64,000 bases of DNA from Pseudarthrobacter sp. NBSH8 (GCF_014217545.1 NZ_CP043178.1:2232001-2296000); one strand, 5' to 3'. Shown: positions 1 through 11,854, counted from the stretch's first letter. The notes: generated from the sequence alone by a model not told the origin. A program made the numbers and translations.

Positions 1-1655
<1,655 letters not shown>

Positions 1656-1656
<1 letters not shown>

Positions 1657-2855
1657 TAGTGGCCGATCGAGTCCAGGGATGCCGGAATGTTGTCCAGGTA
1701 ACCCTTGATGTTGCGGGCGGTCTCCGCCACGGAGTCACCGCCAAACTTTTCGGTGACGGCTTCGGCCAGCACCAGCGCCACCATCGCCTCAGCTACAACA
1801 CCGGCGGCTGGCACGGCACAGACGTCCGAGCGCTGGTGGTGCGCCTTTGCAGGCTCGCCCGTGCTGACGTCGACCGTGCGGAGGGCGCGGGGCACCGTGG
1901 CGATGGGCTTCATTGCTGCACGCACGCGCAGGACGTCGCCGATGCTCATGCCACCTTCAATGCCACCTGCCCGGTTGCTGGTACGGATGATCTTGCCGTC
2001 CGCGTCCTTGACGATTTCGTCGTGGGCTGCGGAACCGCGGCGCGCAGCTGTCAGGAAGCCGTCGCCGACTTCCACGCCCTTGATGGCCTGGATGCCCATC
2101 AGGGCGGCGGCGAGCCGGGAGTCGAGCCTCCGGTCCCAGTGAACGTAGCTGCCCAGTCCCGGCGGCAGCCCATACGCGAGGACTTCCACTACGCCGCCCA
2201 GGGTTTCGCCTTCTTTGTGTGCGGCGTCAACCTCGGCCACCATGGCGTTGGACGTCTCGCGGTCAAAGCAGCGCAAGGGATCAGCGTCGAGTGCGATCAC
2301 GTTCGCGGGAACGGGCAGCGGGCGGCCCTCGGGCACCGTCACGCTGGCGATCGAGACTGTATGACTGACCAGTTCGATGCCGAGCGCCTTAAGGAACTGG
2401 GACGCGACCGTGCCCATGGCAACACGGGTGGCGGTCTCCCGGGCGCTGGCGCGCTCCAGGACTGGTCGGGCTTCGGAGAACCCGTACTTCTGCATGCCCG
2501 TGAAATCTGCGTGTCCCGGACGGGGCCGGGTCAGGGGCGCGTTGCGGGCCTGGTCCGCCAGGATTTCCGGATCCACCGGATCGGCAGCCATGATCTGCTC
2601 CCACTTGGGCCATTCGGTGTTGGCTACCTGGACGGCCACCGGACCGCCCTGGGTCAGGCCATGGCGGACGCCGCCGAGAATGGTGACGACGTCCTGCTCG
2701 AACTTCATTCGTGCGCCCCGGCCGTAACCTAGGCGGCGGCGAGCCAGTGAGTCGGCGATCTGCCCGCTGGTGAGTTCAACACCGGCGGGGACGCCTTCAA
2801 TAATTCCCATCAGGGCCGGTCCATGGGATTCACCGGCAGTCAACCAACGCAACAT
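1656..2855 (-). CDS. aroC: Chorismate synthase
   Basis: AroC makes chorismate from 5-enolpyruvylshikimate 3-phosphate and needs reduced FMN. The N-terminus carries the signature [11 protein letters not shown], followed by the basic [12 protein letters not shown] segment and the RASARETA segment that lines the active site. The protein is 399 residues from the ATG at 2855, the normal length. An upstream in-frame ATG at 2864 exists, but the purine-rich GGATGGA lies at ribosome-binding distance before 2855, so the shorter start is preferred. It sits 26 bases downstream of aroE and overlaps aroK. With aroE, aroK and aroB it forms a shikimate cluster; EPSP synthase (aroA) is not in the window. Confidence 0.96.
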
Positions 2856-2881
2856 AATTTCCATCCTGCCACGTATGGCGG

Positions 2882-3742
2882 TCAGAACGCCCGTCGGGGA
2901 AGGCCGACTGCGTCACACATCACATCTATGACAGCTGCATTCACGTCATCACCGCGGCCGGTGAACAGGCGTACCTGTTCCACCGCCTGGTACATCAACA
3001 TCTCGAGTCCGGGCACCACCGCACCCCCGCCGGACTGCCACGCCGACGCAATCTGGCTGGGCCACGGATCATAGGCCACGTCCAGGAGAACCCCGGGTGT
3101 TCCGGTTCCCAAGGCGGCGATTTCCGCCGCCAGCCCGTCCGCTGCGCGCGGCGGGAGCGTGGAGATTACGACGTCGGCACTTGCGGTCGGAACGGCGGCT
3201 TCGGTCAGCGGCCGGACGACGATGGAAAGACCCACTCCGGCCGCGGCGGCGCGTGCTTCCCCTGCCCGGGAGGTATCCCGGACGAACACCTGCGCGTGCT
3301 GCGTGCCCAGGTCCTTGAGCGCGGCCACTGCGGCTGCGGCGGTACCGCCTCCGCCCAGGACCACGGCAGCGGGGCTGGCTGCCACCCCGGCGTTAAGGAC
3401 AGCGTTGACGATGCCGGCCACGTCGGTGTTGTAGCCGATGCGCCTGACGGAGCCGAGGTTTTCCTCGAAGGCGACGGTGTTGACCACGCCCAGTGTCTGT
3501 GCCACGCCGCGGACTTCGTCCACTTCGGCAAACATGCCTGATTTCAGGGGCATGGTCACGGACAGTCCACGCCAGCCCTGCTGCGTCCTGATCTGTTCCA
3601 TAAACGCCGGCAGCGACTGCTCGGTCAGGTCCAGGGCCGTGTAGCCGATGTCCATCCCGAGTTTGCCGTAGGCCGCAAGGTGCAGGGCCGGGGACTTGGA
3701 GTGGCTGATCGGATGGCCCAGGACGGCGGCCCGGAGACTCAT
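2882..3742 (-). CDS. aroE: Shikimate dehydrogenase
   Basis: AroE reduces 3-dehydroshikimate to shikimate with NADPH. The N-terminal substrate domain begins [18 protein letters not shown], with the catalytic lysine region NVTMPLK represented as [10 protein letters not shown]. The Rossmann domain has the glycine-rich [11 protein letters not shown] turn. The ATG at 3742 overlaps the mltG stop as ATGA, which favours it over a longer in-frame start at 3769. The protein is 286 residues, normal for the family. Confidence 0.95.
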   Translation of the reverse strand: MSLRAAVLGHPISHSKSPALHLAAYGKLGMDIGYTALDLTEQSLPAFMEQIRTQQGWRGLSVTMPLKSGMFAEVDEVRGVAQTLGVVNTVAFEENLGSVRRIGYNTDVAGIVNAVLNAGVAASPAAVVLGGGGTAAAAVAALKDLGTQHAQVFVRDTSRAGEARAAAAGVGLSIVVRPLTEAAVPTASADVVISTLPPRAADGLAAEIAALGTGTPGVLLDVAYDPWPSQIASAWQSGGGAVVPGLEMLMYQAVEQVRLFTGRGDDVNAAVIDVMCDAVGLPRRAF

Positions 3743-5379
3743 GCGCAGCGGCCCACGTTGGCCTGGCACCAGGTGTTGTACTGGTTGACGTAGATATTGT
3801 GTTCGTCGAGCGTCTTGGAGAACCTAGTCTCCTTCGTGTCCAGGTTGATGGTTACCCAGTACAGGTAGTCGTTCGTTTTGGGCTTCGCCGCCGCATCGAT
3901 GGCGGTCCTGCCCGGGGAGCCGATGGGCCCCGGCGGCAGGCCCGGGTTGGCGTATGTGTTGTACACGTTGGATTTGTCCTGGCGCTCTTCATCGGTGAAG
4001 TTGAAGCTCTTGGTGCCCAGCCCGTACGTCACAGCAGAATCCACCTGCAAATATCCGGAGGTCTGGTCATTCGGCTTGAGGCGGTTGTAGATGGCCCCGG
4101 CAACGTCGCCGTACTCAGCCTGTCCGCCTTCGGCCTGGACAATGCTGGCCACGATCACAGCTTCATACTGCTTCCCCGGATCAGTGATGCCCTGTGCCAC
4201 AAGTTCGTCCGTGGTTACTTTCACCAGCGATTGGAGGATTTCCTTGGCCGGTGTGCCAAGCGGGAAGCGGTACTCCCCCGGGGCGAGGAAACCCTCAAGG
4301 TTTTTGGCGTTGGCTGGGAGCCCAAACTGTGCGGGAGCGTTGCTGAACTCCTTCAGTTGCTGCAGCGACACACCGGAGCCCTCGGAGATGGCCTGAAGCG
4401 ACTCCCCGACCCTGAGACCGGCACTCAAGGCGAAGTAGATGACCTTGCTCTTGTCGGTGCCGAGCAGGAGGCTGACGGCGTCGGAGTTCTTCATTTCCAT
4501 CTTGAACGTGTAGTCCCCGGGCGACAGGGTTCCGCCGGAGGAAGCAAATGCCTGCAGGAAAGTGTCAGCGTTGGCCACGACTTTTCCGTTTTCCAGTTTG
4601 GTGGCCACGGAGCGCGTACCTTCACCTGGCTGGACCGAAACTATGACTTCGCCTGTACCGGGGCCGGGGTAGTCGGCTGCCTTATCGTTTCCCAGCAGGG
4701 GCTTCAGGAACTGCGCGCCCACGGCGATCGCTGCCACGAAGACCACGAGAGTCAGGAACAGTGCCAGGAGGCGGCGCCGGCGGCGCACCTTCTTGGAGGG
4801 CTTTGCCACTACGGAACCCGCGGCTGCGCCGGCGAACAGGCCGGAGTCGGCATGATCATCATCTGGATAGTGGTCATCCACAAGGTGATCATCAAGGTGG
4901 CCTGCATCATGGTGTTGCCCGTCCGGATACTGGTGTCCGGCGTCATGGAGCGCTTCGCCAGGGTTGTGGTGCCCGGCGTCGTGGGCTTCATGAAAGTGCT
5001 GGTCTTCAGGGTGGTAATCCTGATCCGGGGCGTCATCCGGATGGTGGTCTGCGATGGGTCCGGCGTCCTGGATGGAGGGCGGCACATCCGGAGCTGTGGG
5101 AATAATCGGCTGCAGCTCAGTCTCGGGCGCATGGACCGGTTCGGGTGCGTGGACCGGTTCCGGCTGGGGCTCGGGGGCAGGCTCAGGAGCGGGTGCAGCT
5201 TCGGGACCGGGAGCCGTGGCAGGTGCAGGCGCATCCTGCCCCGTTTCGTAGGCCTGTTCGGGAACCACATCGCTGCTTCCCGTGTGCTTCTCCAGGGCGC
5301 GGAGCTCTTTTCGGGTCAGCGGCCTGGCGCCATCGTTGCTCGTGGCGCCTGAGGCGTCGTCGTTATTGGACGGGCTCAC
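3739..5379 (-). CDS. mltG: Endolytic murein transglycosylase MltG (YceG family)
   Basis: MltG cleaves nascent peptidoglycan strands at the membrane and sets glycan length. From the N-terminus there is a long Ala/Pro/Glu-rich then His/Asp-rich cytoplasmic segment (to about residue 200), a basic KKVRRRRR stop-transfer stretch, one membrane helix at about 204-224, and the YceG domain. The catalytic glutamate is in the ASIVQAEGG segment and the NTYANPGLPPGPI motif follows. The GTG at 5379 has a GGAAGG ribosome-binding site five bases upstream and gives 546 residues; an ATG at 5427 is an alternative. It overlaps the end of ruvX by 17 bases. The His/Asp-rich segment contains three HDAGH units, discussed in the findings. 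Confidence 0.92.
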   Translation of the reverse strand: MSPSNNDDASGATSNDGARPLTRKELRALEKHTGSSDVVPEQAYETGQDAPAPATAPGPEAAPAPEPAPEPQPEPVHAPEPVHAPETELQPIIPTAPDVPPSIQDAGPIADHHPDDAPDQDYHPEDQHFHEAHDAGHHNPGEALHDAGHQYPDGQHHDAGHLDDHLVDDHYPDDDHADSGLFAGAAAGSVVAKPSKKVRRRRRLLALFLTLVVFVAAIAVGAQFLKPLLGNDKAADYPGPGTGEVIVSVQPGEGTRSVATKLENGKVVANADTFLQAFASSGGTLSPGDYTFKMEMKNSDAVSLLLGTDKSKVIYFALSAGLRVGESLQAISEGSGVSLQQLKEFSNAPAQFGLPANAKNLEGFLAPGEYRFPLGTPAKEILQSLVKVTTDELVAQGITDPGKQYEAVIVASIVQAEGGQAEYGDVAGAIYNRLKPNDQTSGYLQVDSAVTYGLGTKSFNFTDEERQDKSNVYNTYANPGLPPGPIGSPGRTAIDAAAKPKTNDYLYWVTINLDTKETRFSKTLDEHNIYVNQYNTWCQANVGRCA

Positions 5380-5974
5380 TGTAGCCTTCCGTGTTCTGGG
5401 ATCGGGTCGTGCCTTCAGGGGCCGCATGTTCGGGCTGAACCGCCGAACCTGCTCCGGATGGCCGAGTACGGGGCGGCGCAGTCACGCGGCTGCCAACGTC
5501 CGTTCCCCTGGCTTTCTGCATGTCGATGGCGTGCTGGAGGATGCCTGCCGCCGCGACCTGATCCACCACTTTACGGTGGTTCCGGCTGCTCATGCCAGCT
5601 TCGTGCAGGTTACGGTGCGCCGTAACACTGCTCAGGCGCTCGTCCACCAGGTTGACGGAAACATCCATTTCGCGGGCAACGAACTCCGCAACCAGCAGTT
5701 CGGCGTAGACGGTGGCCATCCTGGCAGAGGCGTGTTCCTCGCCCTTCATGGTGCGTGGCAGCCCGACGAAGACCTGGACGGCGCCGAGCTCCGCAGCGAG
5801 CGACACGATGACACGCACGTCGGAATTCCTCTTGACGTTGCGGTCCAGGGTCTTGTGGGGGGTGGCGAGGATTTCGTCCCGGTCGCAGATGGCGACACCC
5901 ACGCGCACGGTGCCGACGTCTACCCCCAGTTTAATGCCCTGCGGATAGACGGCGGCGCCAACGGATTCTGTCAC
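5363..5974 (-). CDS. ruvX: Putative pre-16S rRNA nuclease / Holliday junction resolvase-like protein RuvX (YqgF)
   Basis: RuvX/YqgF is an RNase H-fold nuclease linked to 16S rRNA 5' end maturation. The core begins GVDVGTVRVGVA, containing the first catalytic aspartate, followed by GLPRTMKG, the VDERLSSV motif and the DQVAAAGILQ motif with the last aspartate. The GTG start at 5974 lies seven bases after the alaS stop, with AGGGA upstream. The protein is 203 residues, longer than the roughly 140-150 typical of the family. The extra C-terminal 45 or so residues are Arg/Pro/Thr-rich and look disordered. The alaS-ruvX-mltG-aroE order is common in actinobacteria. Confidence 0.92.
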   Translation of the reverse strand: MTESVGAAVYPQGIKLGVDVGTVRVGVAICDRDEILATPHKTLDRNVKRNSDVRVIVSLAAELGAVQVFVGLPRTMKGEEHASARMATVYAELLVAEFVAREMDVSVNLVDERLSSVTAHRNLHEAGMSSRNHRKVVDQVAAAGILQHAIDMQKARGTDVGSRVTAPPRTRPSGAGSAVQPEHAAPEGTTRSQNTEGYSEPVQ

Positions 5975-5981
5975 AGCTTCC

Positions 5982-8660
5982 CTAGCGCCGGGAGATGGCG
6001 TCCACAACGGCGGCCAGCGCCGGTGCGATGTTGGCGGCGTCCGTGCCGCCACCCTGGGCAACGTCGTCCTTGCCGCCGCCGCCGCCGCCGAGGATTCCGG
6101 CCGCGATCCGGACCAGGGCACCGGCTTTCACCCCGGCTTCCCGGGCTGCTTCGTTGGTGGCCACAAGAATCATGGGCCGGTCATTGCTGACACCGGCCAC
6201 TGCCACGGTGGATGCTCCCGAACCGAGGCGGTTGCGCAGGTCGAGGGCGAGGTTGCGGATGTCGTCTGCCCCGCCGATCTGGCCGGCGTCGTGTGCGATG
6301 ACCTGGATGCCGGCTGCGTCCCGTGCTGTGCCCACGAGGTTTCCGGCCGCCGCGGCGATTTGTTCCTTCCGCAGGCGGTCGAGTTCCTTCTCCGTGGCCT
6401 TGAGCTTGTTCAGCGTGCTGGCGATCCTGTCGGCGAGCTGGCCGGAAGGCACTTTGAGCATCTCGGTCAGTTCAGTCACCAGGGCGCGCTCGGCGGCCAG
6501 ATGGCGGAAAGCATCCATGCCCACGAAAGCCTCAACCCGGCGGTTGCCTGAACCGACTGACTGCTCGCCGAGCAACGACAGGCTGCCGATCAGGGACGTG
6601 TTTGCCACGTGCGTGCCGCCGCAGAGTTCCCGGGACCACGCGCCGTCGATCTCCACAACACGGACTTCACTGCCGTAGTTTTCGCCGAAGAGCGCCATGG
6701 CGCCCAGGGCCTTGGCCTCTGCCAGGCCCATGACCTTGGTCTCCACGCGGAAGTTGTTGCGGATGGCGAGGTTGGAAACTTCCTCTATTTCCGAACGCGC
6801 GGCGGTGCTGAGGCCTTCGCCCCAGGCGAAGTCGAAGCGCAGGTAGCCGGCCTTGTTGTAGGAACCGCGCTGGGTTGCTTCGGGGCCGAGGATCTGGTGC
6901 AGGGCGGCGTGCACAATGTGCGTGCCGGTGTGGGCCTGCTCGGCCGCGTGGCGCCGCTCGCGGTCCACGGCGGCGCGGACCAGCGAGTCGGTGCCGATCT
7001 CGCCTTCGCGGACGATTGCCTTGTGGACGCTCAGGCCCTTGAGGGGCCGTTGGACGTCCAGGACCTCGACGACGAATCCGTCACCGGTGATGAGGCCGGT
7101 GTCGGCCGATTGGCCGCCTGCCTCAGCGTAGAACGGGGTCTCCGCCAGGACGAGTTCAATTTCGTCGCCGGTGGCGGCGTGCCCCACGTTCTGTCCGCGG
7201 CTCAGGATGCCCCGGACCCGGGACTCACCATCCAGCTCGGTGTACCCGGTGAAGACAGTCTCGCCCTGCGCCAGCAGCTCCTGGAAGGCGCTGAGATCGG
7301 CGTGGCCGCCCTTCTTGCCCTTCGCGTCGGCCTGCGCACGGTGGCGCTGTTCGAGCATCAGGCGGCGGAATTCCGGCTCATCGACCTTGAGGCCGGCTTC
7401 CTCAGCCATCTCCAGCGTGAGGTCGATCGGGAATCCGTAGGTGTCGTGCAGGGCGAAGGCATCGGCGCCGGACAGCGCCGTTCCGGCGGCTTTGGACTCC
7501 GTCACGGCGTCTTCGAGGCGGGCGGTGCCTGAAGCGATGGTGCGAAGGAAGGCCCGCTCTTCGGCATAGGCGATCCGGCTGATGCGGTCAAAGTCGGTTG
7601 CCACGATGGGGTAGACGCCCTTCATGGCATCACGTGAGGCGGGGAGCAGGTCCGGCAGGCAGGCCTTTTCGACGCCGAGCAGACGCATGGAACGCACGGC
7701 GCGGCGGATCAGGCGGCGCAGGACGTAGCCGCGGCCCTCGTTGGACGGGGTCACGCCGTCGGCGATCAGCATGAGGGCCGAACGGATGTGGTCGCCCACC
7801 ACCCGCATGCGGACGTCGTCCGTGTGGTGCGGATCCTCGGGTGTTTCGGCCGACGTGTACTCCCGGCCCGACAGTTCGGCTGCCTTGTCGATCACAGGCC
7901 GGACCTGGTCGGTCTCGTACATGTTCTCGACGCCCTGCAGGATCATCGCGAGGCGCTCCATGCCGAGGCCGGTGTCGATGTTCTTTTTGGGCAGCTCCCC
8001 GACGACGTCGAAGTCGTCTTTGGAGCGCACGTTGTCAATCTGGTACTGCATGAACACCAGGTTCCAGATTTCAACGTAGCGGTTTTCGTCCGCAATGGGA
8101 CCGCCCTCGACGCCGTAGGCAGGGCCCCGGTCGTAGTAGATCTCCGAGCAGGGGCCTGCGGGGCCCGGCTGGCCAGTGTGCCAGTAGTTGTCGGCCTTAC
8201 CCATACGCTGGATACGCTCGGACGGAACGCCGGTGTTTGTCAGCCACAGCTCCTTGGCTTCGTCGTCCTCTTCGTAAACCGTCACCCACAGCAGTTCCGG
8301 CGGAAGGCCGTAGCCGCCGTCGTCCACGCTCTTGGTGAGCAACTCCCAGGCGTACTTGATGGCGTCTTCCTTGAAGTAATCGCCGAAGGAGAAGTTGCCG
8401 CACATCTGGAAGAACGTGCCGTGGCGGGCGGTTTTGCCCACCTCTTCGATGTCACCGGTTCGGATGCACTTTTGAACGCTGGTGGCCCGGTCGAACGGTG
8501 CCTCTTCACGGGCAGTCAGGTAAGGGATGAACGGGACCATTCCGGCCACGGTGAACAGGAGGGAGGGGTCGCTGGAGACCAGCGAGGCGGAGGGAACCGC
8601 GGTGTGCCCTTTGCTGACAAAAAAGTCCACCCAGCGCTTTGTGATCTCCTGCGACTTCAT
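5982..8660 (-). CDS. alaS: Alanyl-tRNA synthetase
   Basis: AlaS charges tRNA-Ala and hydrolyses mischarged Ser- or Gly-tRNA-Ala. The class II catalytic core opens with the RWVDFFVSKGHTAVPS segment. The editing domain has the zinc-binding HTGTH motif near residue 577 and CGGTH near residue 679, and a Gly-rich GGGGGG DHHA1-type C-terminal domain follows. The ATG at 8660 gives 892 residues starting MKSQEITKRW, the normal length. A longer in-frame start at 8705 would add 15 non-conserved residues. It heads the alaS-ruvX-mltG run. Confidence 0.97.
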   Translation of the reverse strand: MKSQEITKRWVDFFVSKGHTAVPSASLVSSDPSLLFTVAGMVPFIPYLTAREEAPFDRATSVQKCIRTGDIEEVGKTARHGTFFQMCGNFSFGDYFKEDAIKYAWELLTKSVDDGGYGLPPELLWVTVYEEDDEAKELWLTNTGVPSERIQRMGKADNYWHTGQPGPAGPCSEIYYDRGPAYGVEGGPIADENRYVEIWNLVFMQYQIDNVRSKDDFDVVGELPKKNIDTGLGMERLAMILQGVENMYETDQVRPVIDKAAELSGREYTSAETPEDPHHTDDVRMRVVGDHIRSALMLIADGVTPSNEGRGYVLRRLIRRAVRSMRLLGVEKACLPDLLPASRDAMKGVYPIVATDFDRISRIAYAEERAFLRTIASGTARLEDAVTESKAAGTALSGADAFALHDTYGFPIDLTLEMAEEAGLKVDEPEFRRLMLEQRHRAQADAKGKKGGHADLSAFQELLAQGETVFTGYTELDGESRVRGILSRGQNVGHAATGDEIELVLAETPFYAEAGGQSADTGLITGDGFVVEVLDVQRPLKGLSVHKAIVREGEIGTDSLVRAAVDRERRHAAEQAHTGTHIVHAALHQILGPEATQRGSYNKAGYLRFDFAWGEGLSTAARSEIEEVSNLAIRNNFRVETKVMGLAEAKALGAMALFGENYGSEVRVVEIDGAWSRELCGGTHVANTSLIGSLSLLGEQSVGSGNRRVEAFVGMDAFRHLAAERALVTELTEMLKVPSGQLADRIASTLNKLKATEKELDRLRKEQIAAAAGNLVGTARDAAGIQVIAHDAGQIGGADDIRNLALDLRNRLGSGASTVAVAGVSNDRPMILVATNEAAREAGVKAGALVRIAAGILGGGGGGKDDVAQGGGTDAANIAPALAAVVDAISRR

Positions 8661-8779
8661 GAGCTGATTACATACCCTTCTCGGTTCACGCGTTGTGCCA
8701 CGCATGACTTATTGATTCAGACGGCAGCGCCGGCAAACGGCGGCTGCTGGTTTAATTCCGGCGCGATTTTCCCGTGCGT

Positions 8780-9025
8780 TCAGCGCCGGGCTGGATCCCG
8801 CGATGGGACGGCCGGGGAATCGATCCCGAGGGCGGCCCGGAGGTCCGTCTCGCGCTCATGCATTCCGGCACGCACGGCATCGGCAAAGTCGTACACGCCG
8901 TCGGCCAGCCTGCCTACGGCGCGGTTCAGGCCCTCGGGCCCCAGGTTGGACTGGGCTTCGCTGATCTTACGGAAAGCGATGACACCGATGGCCACGCCGA
9001 TTCCCATCCAGACAAATCGCTTCAT
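8780..9025 (-). CDS. Small membrane-anchored protein, DUF6167-like
   Basis: This 81-residue protein begins MKRFVWMGIGVAIGVIAF, a single N-terminal membrane segment, followed by an amphipathic helix (SEAQSNLGPEGLNRAVGRLADGV) and a charged C-terminus. It resembles a small family of uncharacterised proteins found upstream of alaS in actinobacteria, which I assign to DUF6167 from memory. It follows the DUF948 gene by 17 bases, so the two are probably co-transcribed and may act together at the membrane. No enzymatic motif is visible. Confidence 0.75.
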   Translation of the reverse strand: MKRFVWMGIGVAIGVIAFRKISEAQSNLGPEGLNRAVGRLADGVYDFADAVRAGMHERETDLRAALGIDSPAVPSRDPARR

Positions 9026-9042
9026 TTCAGTTCTCCGGTGGC

Positions 9043-9417
9043 TTAGCGGCTACGACGGCCGGGGGAAGGCTTCTTGCGGTTGGCGAGGGCCGAGCGCACG
9101 CCGTAGCTGAAGGCCGCCACCTTGATCAGCGGTGAACCCACGGTCGCTGCAACGAGCGATGACAGTGCCGAAAGGTTTGCCGACGCATCCGAAACGTTGG
9201 AGGCGATGCCATCCACCTTCCTGAGCTGCTGGTTGGTGGTGGAGACCGTCGCCGTGACTTCGTCCATCAGGGGCGTGGCGCCATCGCTGAGGGACCGGAT
9301 GGACGTCCGAATTTCTTCCAGCACACTGCCGAGCTTCAGGATGGGCACGGCGAGCAGCAGCACCAGGAGTGCGAACACTCCGGCCGCGATCAGGCCGGCA
9401 ATATCGCCACCAGACAT
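9043..9417 (-). CDS. DUF948 domain membrane protein
   Basis: The 124-residue protein has one N-terminal membrane helix (AGLIAAGVFALLVLLLAVPIL). A coiled-coil-like region rich in Ser, Thr and Val follows (LEEIRTSIRSLSDGATPLMDEVTATV), then a basic tail KKPSPGRRSR. This is the architecture of DUF948 proteins, whose role is unknown. It lies just downstream of the rpsD terminator and upstream of the DUF6167-like gene, so the pair is probably transcribed from a promoter between about 9425 and 9510. Confidence 0.8.
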   Translation of the reverse strand: MSGGDIAGLIAAGVFALLVLLLAVPILKLGSVLEEIRTSIRSLSDGATPLMDEVTATVSTTNQQLRKVDGIASNVSDASANLSALSSLVAATVGSPLIKVAAFSYGVRSALANRKKPSPGRRSR

Positions 9418-9510
9418 AGACGTTCAACTCCTTGAAACTGACATGGATCTTTTATCTCCGCGTACGCTGCCTTGATGCGTTCCGCAGATGTCCCCCAAGT
9501 ACCTTACATA

Positions 9511-9546
9511 CAAAGAAGCCCGTGGCGCTTGCCACGGGCTTCTTTG
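9511..9546. terminator. Strong bidirectional intrinsic terminator after rpsD
   Basis: A perfect 16-base inverted repeat with a GCTT loop (arms 9511-9526 and 9531-9546). On the minus strand the GC-rich core is followed by a tail of mixed A/T. It separates rpsD from the DUF948-DUF6167-alaS genes. Confidence 0.88.
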
Positions 9547-9562
9547 GATACGCTGCTGGGAT

Positions 9563-10189
9563 TTAGCGTGCGTAGAATTCGACGACGAGCTGCTCTTCGC
9601 AGGTTACGGGAACCTCGGAGCGCTTCGGGCGACGGACCAGGCGGGCCTGCAGGGCGTCAAGCTTGACGTCCAGGTAGGCCGGAACCTGGGGCAGGACGTC
9701 GCGGTGTGCGCCGGCTGCTGCAACCTGGAGCGGAACCATGGTTTCGCTGCGGGTGTGGACGTGGACAAGCTGGCCTTCGCTGACGCGGAAGGACGGGCGG
9801 TCAACACGGATGCCGTCAACCATGATGTGGCGGTGCACAACGAGCTGGCGGGCCTGGGCGATGGTGCGGGCGAAGCCGGCACGCAGCACGAGGGCGTCAA
9901 GACGCATTTCGAGCAGTTCGATCAGGTTTTCACCGGTCAGGCCCTTGGTGCGGCGGGCTTCTTCGAAGGCGCGGGTCATCTGGGCTTCGCGGATGCCGTA
10001 CTGGGCGCGCAGACGCTGCTTTTCGCGCAGACGTACGGCGTAGTCGGAGTCCTGCTTCTTGCGGGCACGGCCATGCTCACCGGGGCCGTACGGGCGGCGC
10101 TCCATGTACTTGGCGGCCTTGGGGGTCAGAGCAATGCCGAGTGCACGCGAGAGGCGTGCTGTACGGCGAGCACGAGTGTTGTTAGCCAC
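9563..10189 (-). CDS. rpsD: 30S ribosomal protein S4
   Basis: S4 nucleates assembly of the 30S body by binding 16S rRNA. The 208-residue protein begins MANNTRARRTARLSRALG and contains the S4 RNA-binding domain in its centre (LEMRLDALVLRAGFA to VDGIRVDRPSFRV). The N-terminus has no cysteines, so this is the zinc-free (C-minus) form rather than the Cys4 form. It is a stand-alone gene, not in an alpha-operon context, which is usual for this group. It is followed by the strong hairpin at 9511-9546. Confidence 0.97.
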   Translation of the reverse strand: MANNTRARRTARLSRALGIALTPKAAKYMERRPYGPGEHGRARKKQDSDYAVRLREKQRLRAQYGIREAQMTRAFEEARRTKGLTGENLIELLEMRLDALVLRAGFARTIAQARQLVVHRHIMVDGIRVDRPSFRVSEGQLVHVHTRSETMVPLQVAAAGAHRDVLPQVPAYLDVKLDALQARLVRRPKRSEVPVTCEEQLVVEFYAR

Positions 10190-10453
10190 TTGTGTCCTTC
10201 CAATATCTGCGGTGTGTCAGTGTTACTGGCCTCCATAATGGAGAGCATCGGCCAACCGCTGCCTTTTGCTACTGGGCACAGGGCTACTCCAACGAACCAG
10301 CAGGAAATACTGAAGGATGAGGAGATTGCGTCCGCGCCTTGCCAGACAACGAACAATCTTAGCAGGATTCGACTGCAATCCCACACTCCGGCCGCCGCTC
10401 ACCCGCGTCACTCCGGTGGCAGCACTGCCGGTGCACTCCATAGCGCACGCCGG

Positions 10454-11854
10454 TCAGGAACCGCGGATGATCTTCCGCAGCCGTTCGAGGCGCACGGCGA
10501 TGTCCCGTTCCGCGCCGTTGCCGGTGGGCTCGTAGTAGTCCCGGCCCACCAGGTCATCCGGCGGGTACTGCTGGCTGGCCACGGAATGGGGGGCATCGTG
10601 GGCGTACTTGTAGCCGAGCCCGTGGCCCAGCTGTTTGGAGCCCGGGTAGTGCGCATCACGCAGGTGCGCCGGGATCCCGTTGCCCAGGCCGGCACGGACA
10701 TCCGCGACTGCCTTGTTGATCCCCATGTATGCGGCATTGGATTTCGGCGCGGTGGCCAGGTGCACCACGGCCTCGGCCAGGACGATCCGCCCTTCGGGCA
10801 TGCCGATCAGCTGCACCGCCTGGGCGGCGGCAACGGCCGTCTGCAGCGCCGTGGGGTCCGCCATTCCCACGTCTTCCGCCGCCGAAATCACAATGCGCCG
10901 GGCGATGAATCTCGGGTCCTCCCCCGCCTCCAGCATCCTGGCGAGGTAGTGCAGTGCGGCGTCCACGTCGGACCCGCGGACGGATTTGATGAAGGCGCTG
11001 GCGACGTCGTAGTGCTGGTCCCCGGCGCGGTCGTACCGCACGGCGGCCACATCCAGGGCACGTTCGGTGTGCTTGAGCTCGACGGTGACCAGCGACTCGG
11101 CATCGGCGTCGTCCGCATCCCCGAATGCCACGCCCGCCGCCGCTTCGAGGGCTGTCAGTGCACGGCGCGCGTCGCCGCCGGCGAGCCTGACGAGGTGGGC
11201 CAAGGCCTCAGCACCGAGCTCCACCTTCCCGTTCAGGCCGCGATCGTCGGACACGGCGCGCTGCAGGAGCCCTTCGATGTCCGCCTCCGTCAGTGGTTTC
11301 AGGGTGAGCAGGAGGGAACGGGACAGCAGCGGCGAGACCACCGAAAAGGACGGGTTTTCGGTGGTTGCCGCCACGAGCACCACCCAGCGGTTCTCCACCC
11401 CGGGCAGCAGGGCATCCTGCTGTGCCTTGTTGAAGCGGTGGATCTCGTCGAGGAAAAGCACCGTGGTGGTTTTGTACAGATCCCGCGCTGTGAGGGCTTC
11501 GTCCATGACGCGCCGAACGTCCTTGACGCCCGCGGTGATGGCCGACAGCTCCACGAACTTCCGCCCCTTGCCCTTGGCGATCACGTGGGCGAGCGTGGTT
11601 TTTCCGGTCCCGGGCGGTCCCCAGAGGATCAGGGAGCTGGGGCCCGCCGGACCCAGGGCGTCCGTGCCGGCCGCCAGCTGCCGCAATGGCGATCCTTGCC
11701 CCAGCAGGTGCTGCTGGCCCACCACATCATCGAGCGTGCGTGGCCGCATCCGGACGGCCAAGGGGCTGCGCGGCGCGGCGGTACGGCCGGACGACGGCGG
11801 TTCGTCACTGTCGTCGTCGTCATTGCCATGCCCTTGGGCGAAGAGATCATCCAC
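10454..11854 (-). CDS. rarA: Replication-associated recombination protein A (RarA/MgsA AAA+ ATPase)
   Basis: RarA is a clamp-loader-like AAA+ ATPase acting at stalled replication forks. After an acidic N-terminal stretch ([10 protein letters not shown]) come [12 protein letters not shown], Walker [11 protein letters not shown] at 78-87, Walker [11 protein letters not shown] at 131-140, and the sensor segment AATTENPSF. The C-terminal MgsA helical domain includes [14 protein letters not shown] and [16 protein letters not shown]. At 466 residues it is normal for the family. It is divergent from the release-factor-like gene at 11930, with only about 75 bases between starts. Confidence 0.95.
   Translation of the reverse strand: MDDLFAQGHGNDDDDSDEPPSSGRTAAPRSPLAVRMRPRTLDDVVGQQHLLGQGSPLRQLAAGTDALGPAGPSSLILWGPPGTGKTTLAHVIAKGKGRKFVELSAITAGVKDVRRVMDEALTARDLYKTTTVLFLDEIHRFNKAQQDALLPGVENRWVVLVAATTENPSFSVVSPLLSRSLLLTLKPLTEADIEGLLQRAVSDDRGLNGKVELGAEALAHLVRLAGGDARRALTALEAAAGVAFGDADDADAESLVTVELKHTERALDVAAVRYDRAGDQHYDVASAFIKSVRGSDVDAALHYLARMLEAGEDPRFIARRIVISAAEDVGMADPTALQTAVAAAQAVQLIGMPEGRIVLAEAVVHLATAPKSNAAYMGINKAVADVRAGLGNGIPAHLRDAHYPGSKQLGHGLGYKYAHDAPHSVASQQYPPDDLVGRDYYEPTGNGAERDIAVRLERLRKIIRGS

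Noticed and set aside
3799..5352. A 517-residue + strand open frame over mltG
   Set aside because: It mirrors mltG; composition and the lack of any family pattern show it is a shadow of GC-rich codon usage.
7788..9110. A 440-residue + strand open frame over alaS and the DUF6167-like gene
   Set aside because: Antisense shadow with no recognisable domain.
10190..10453. A small gene or RNA between rarA and rpsD
   Set aside because: Only short open frames without ribosome-binding sites or family patterns are present; it most likely holds the rpsD promoter.
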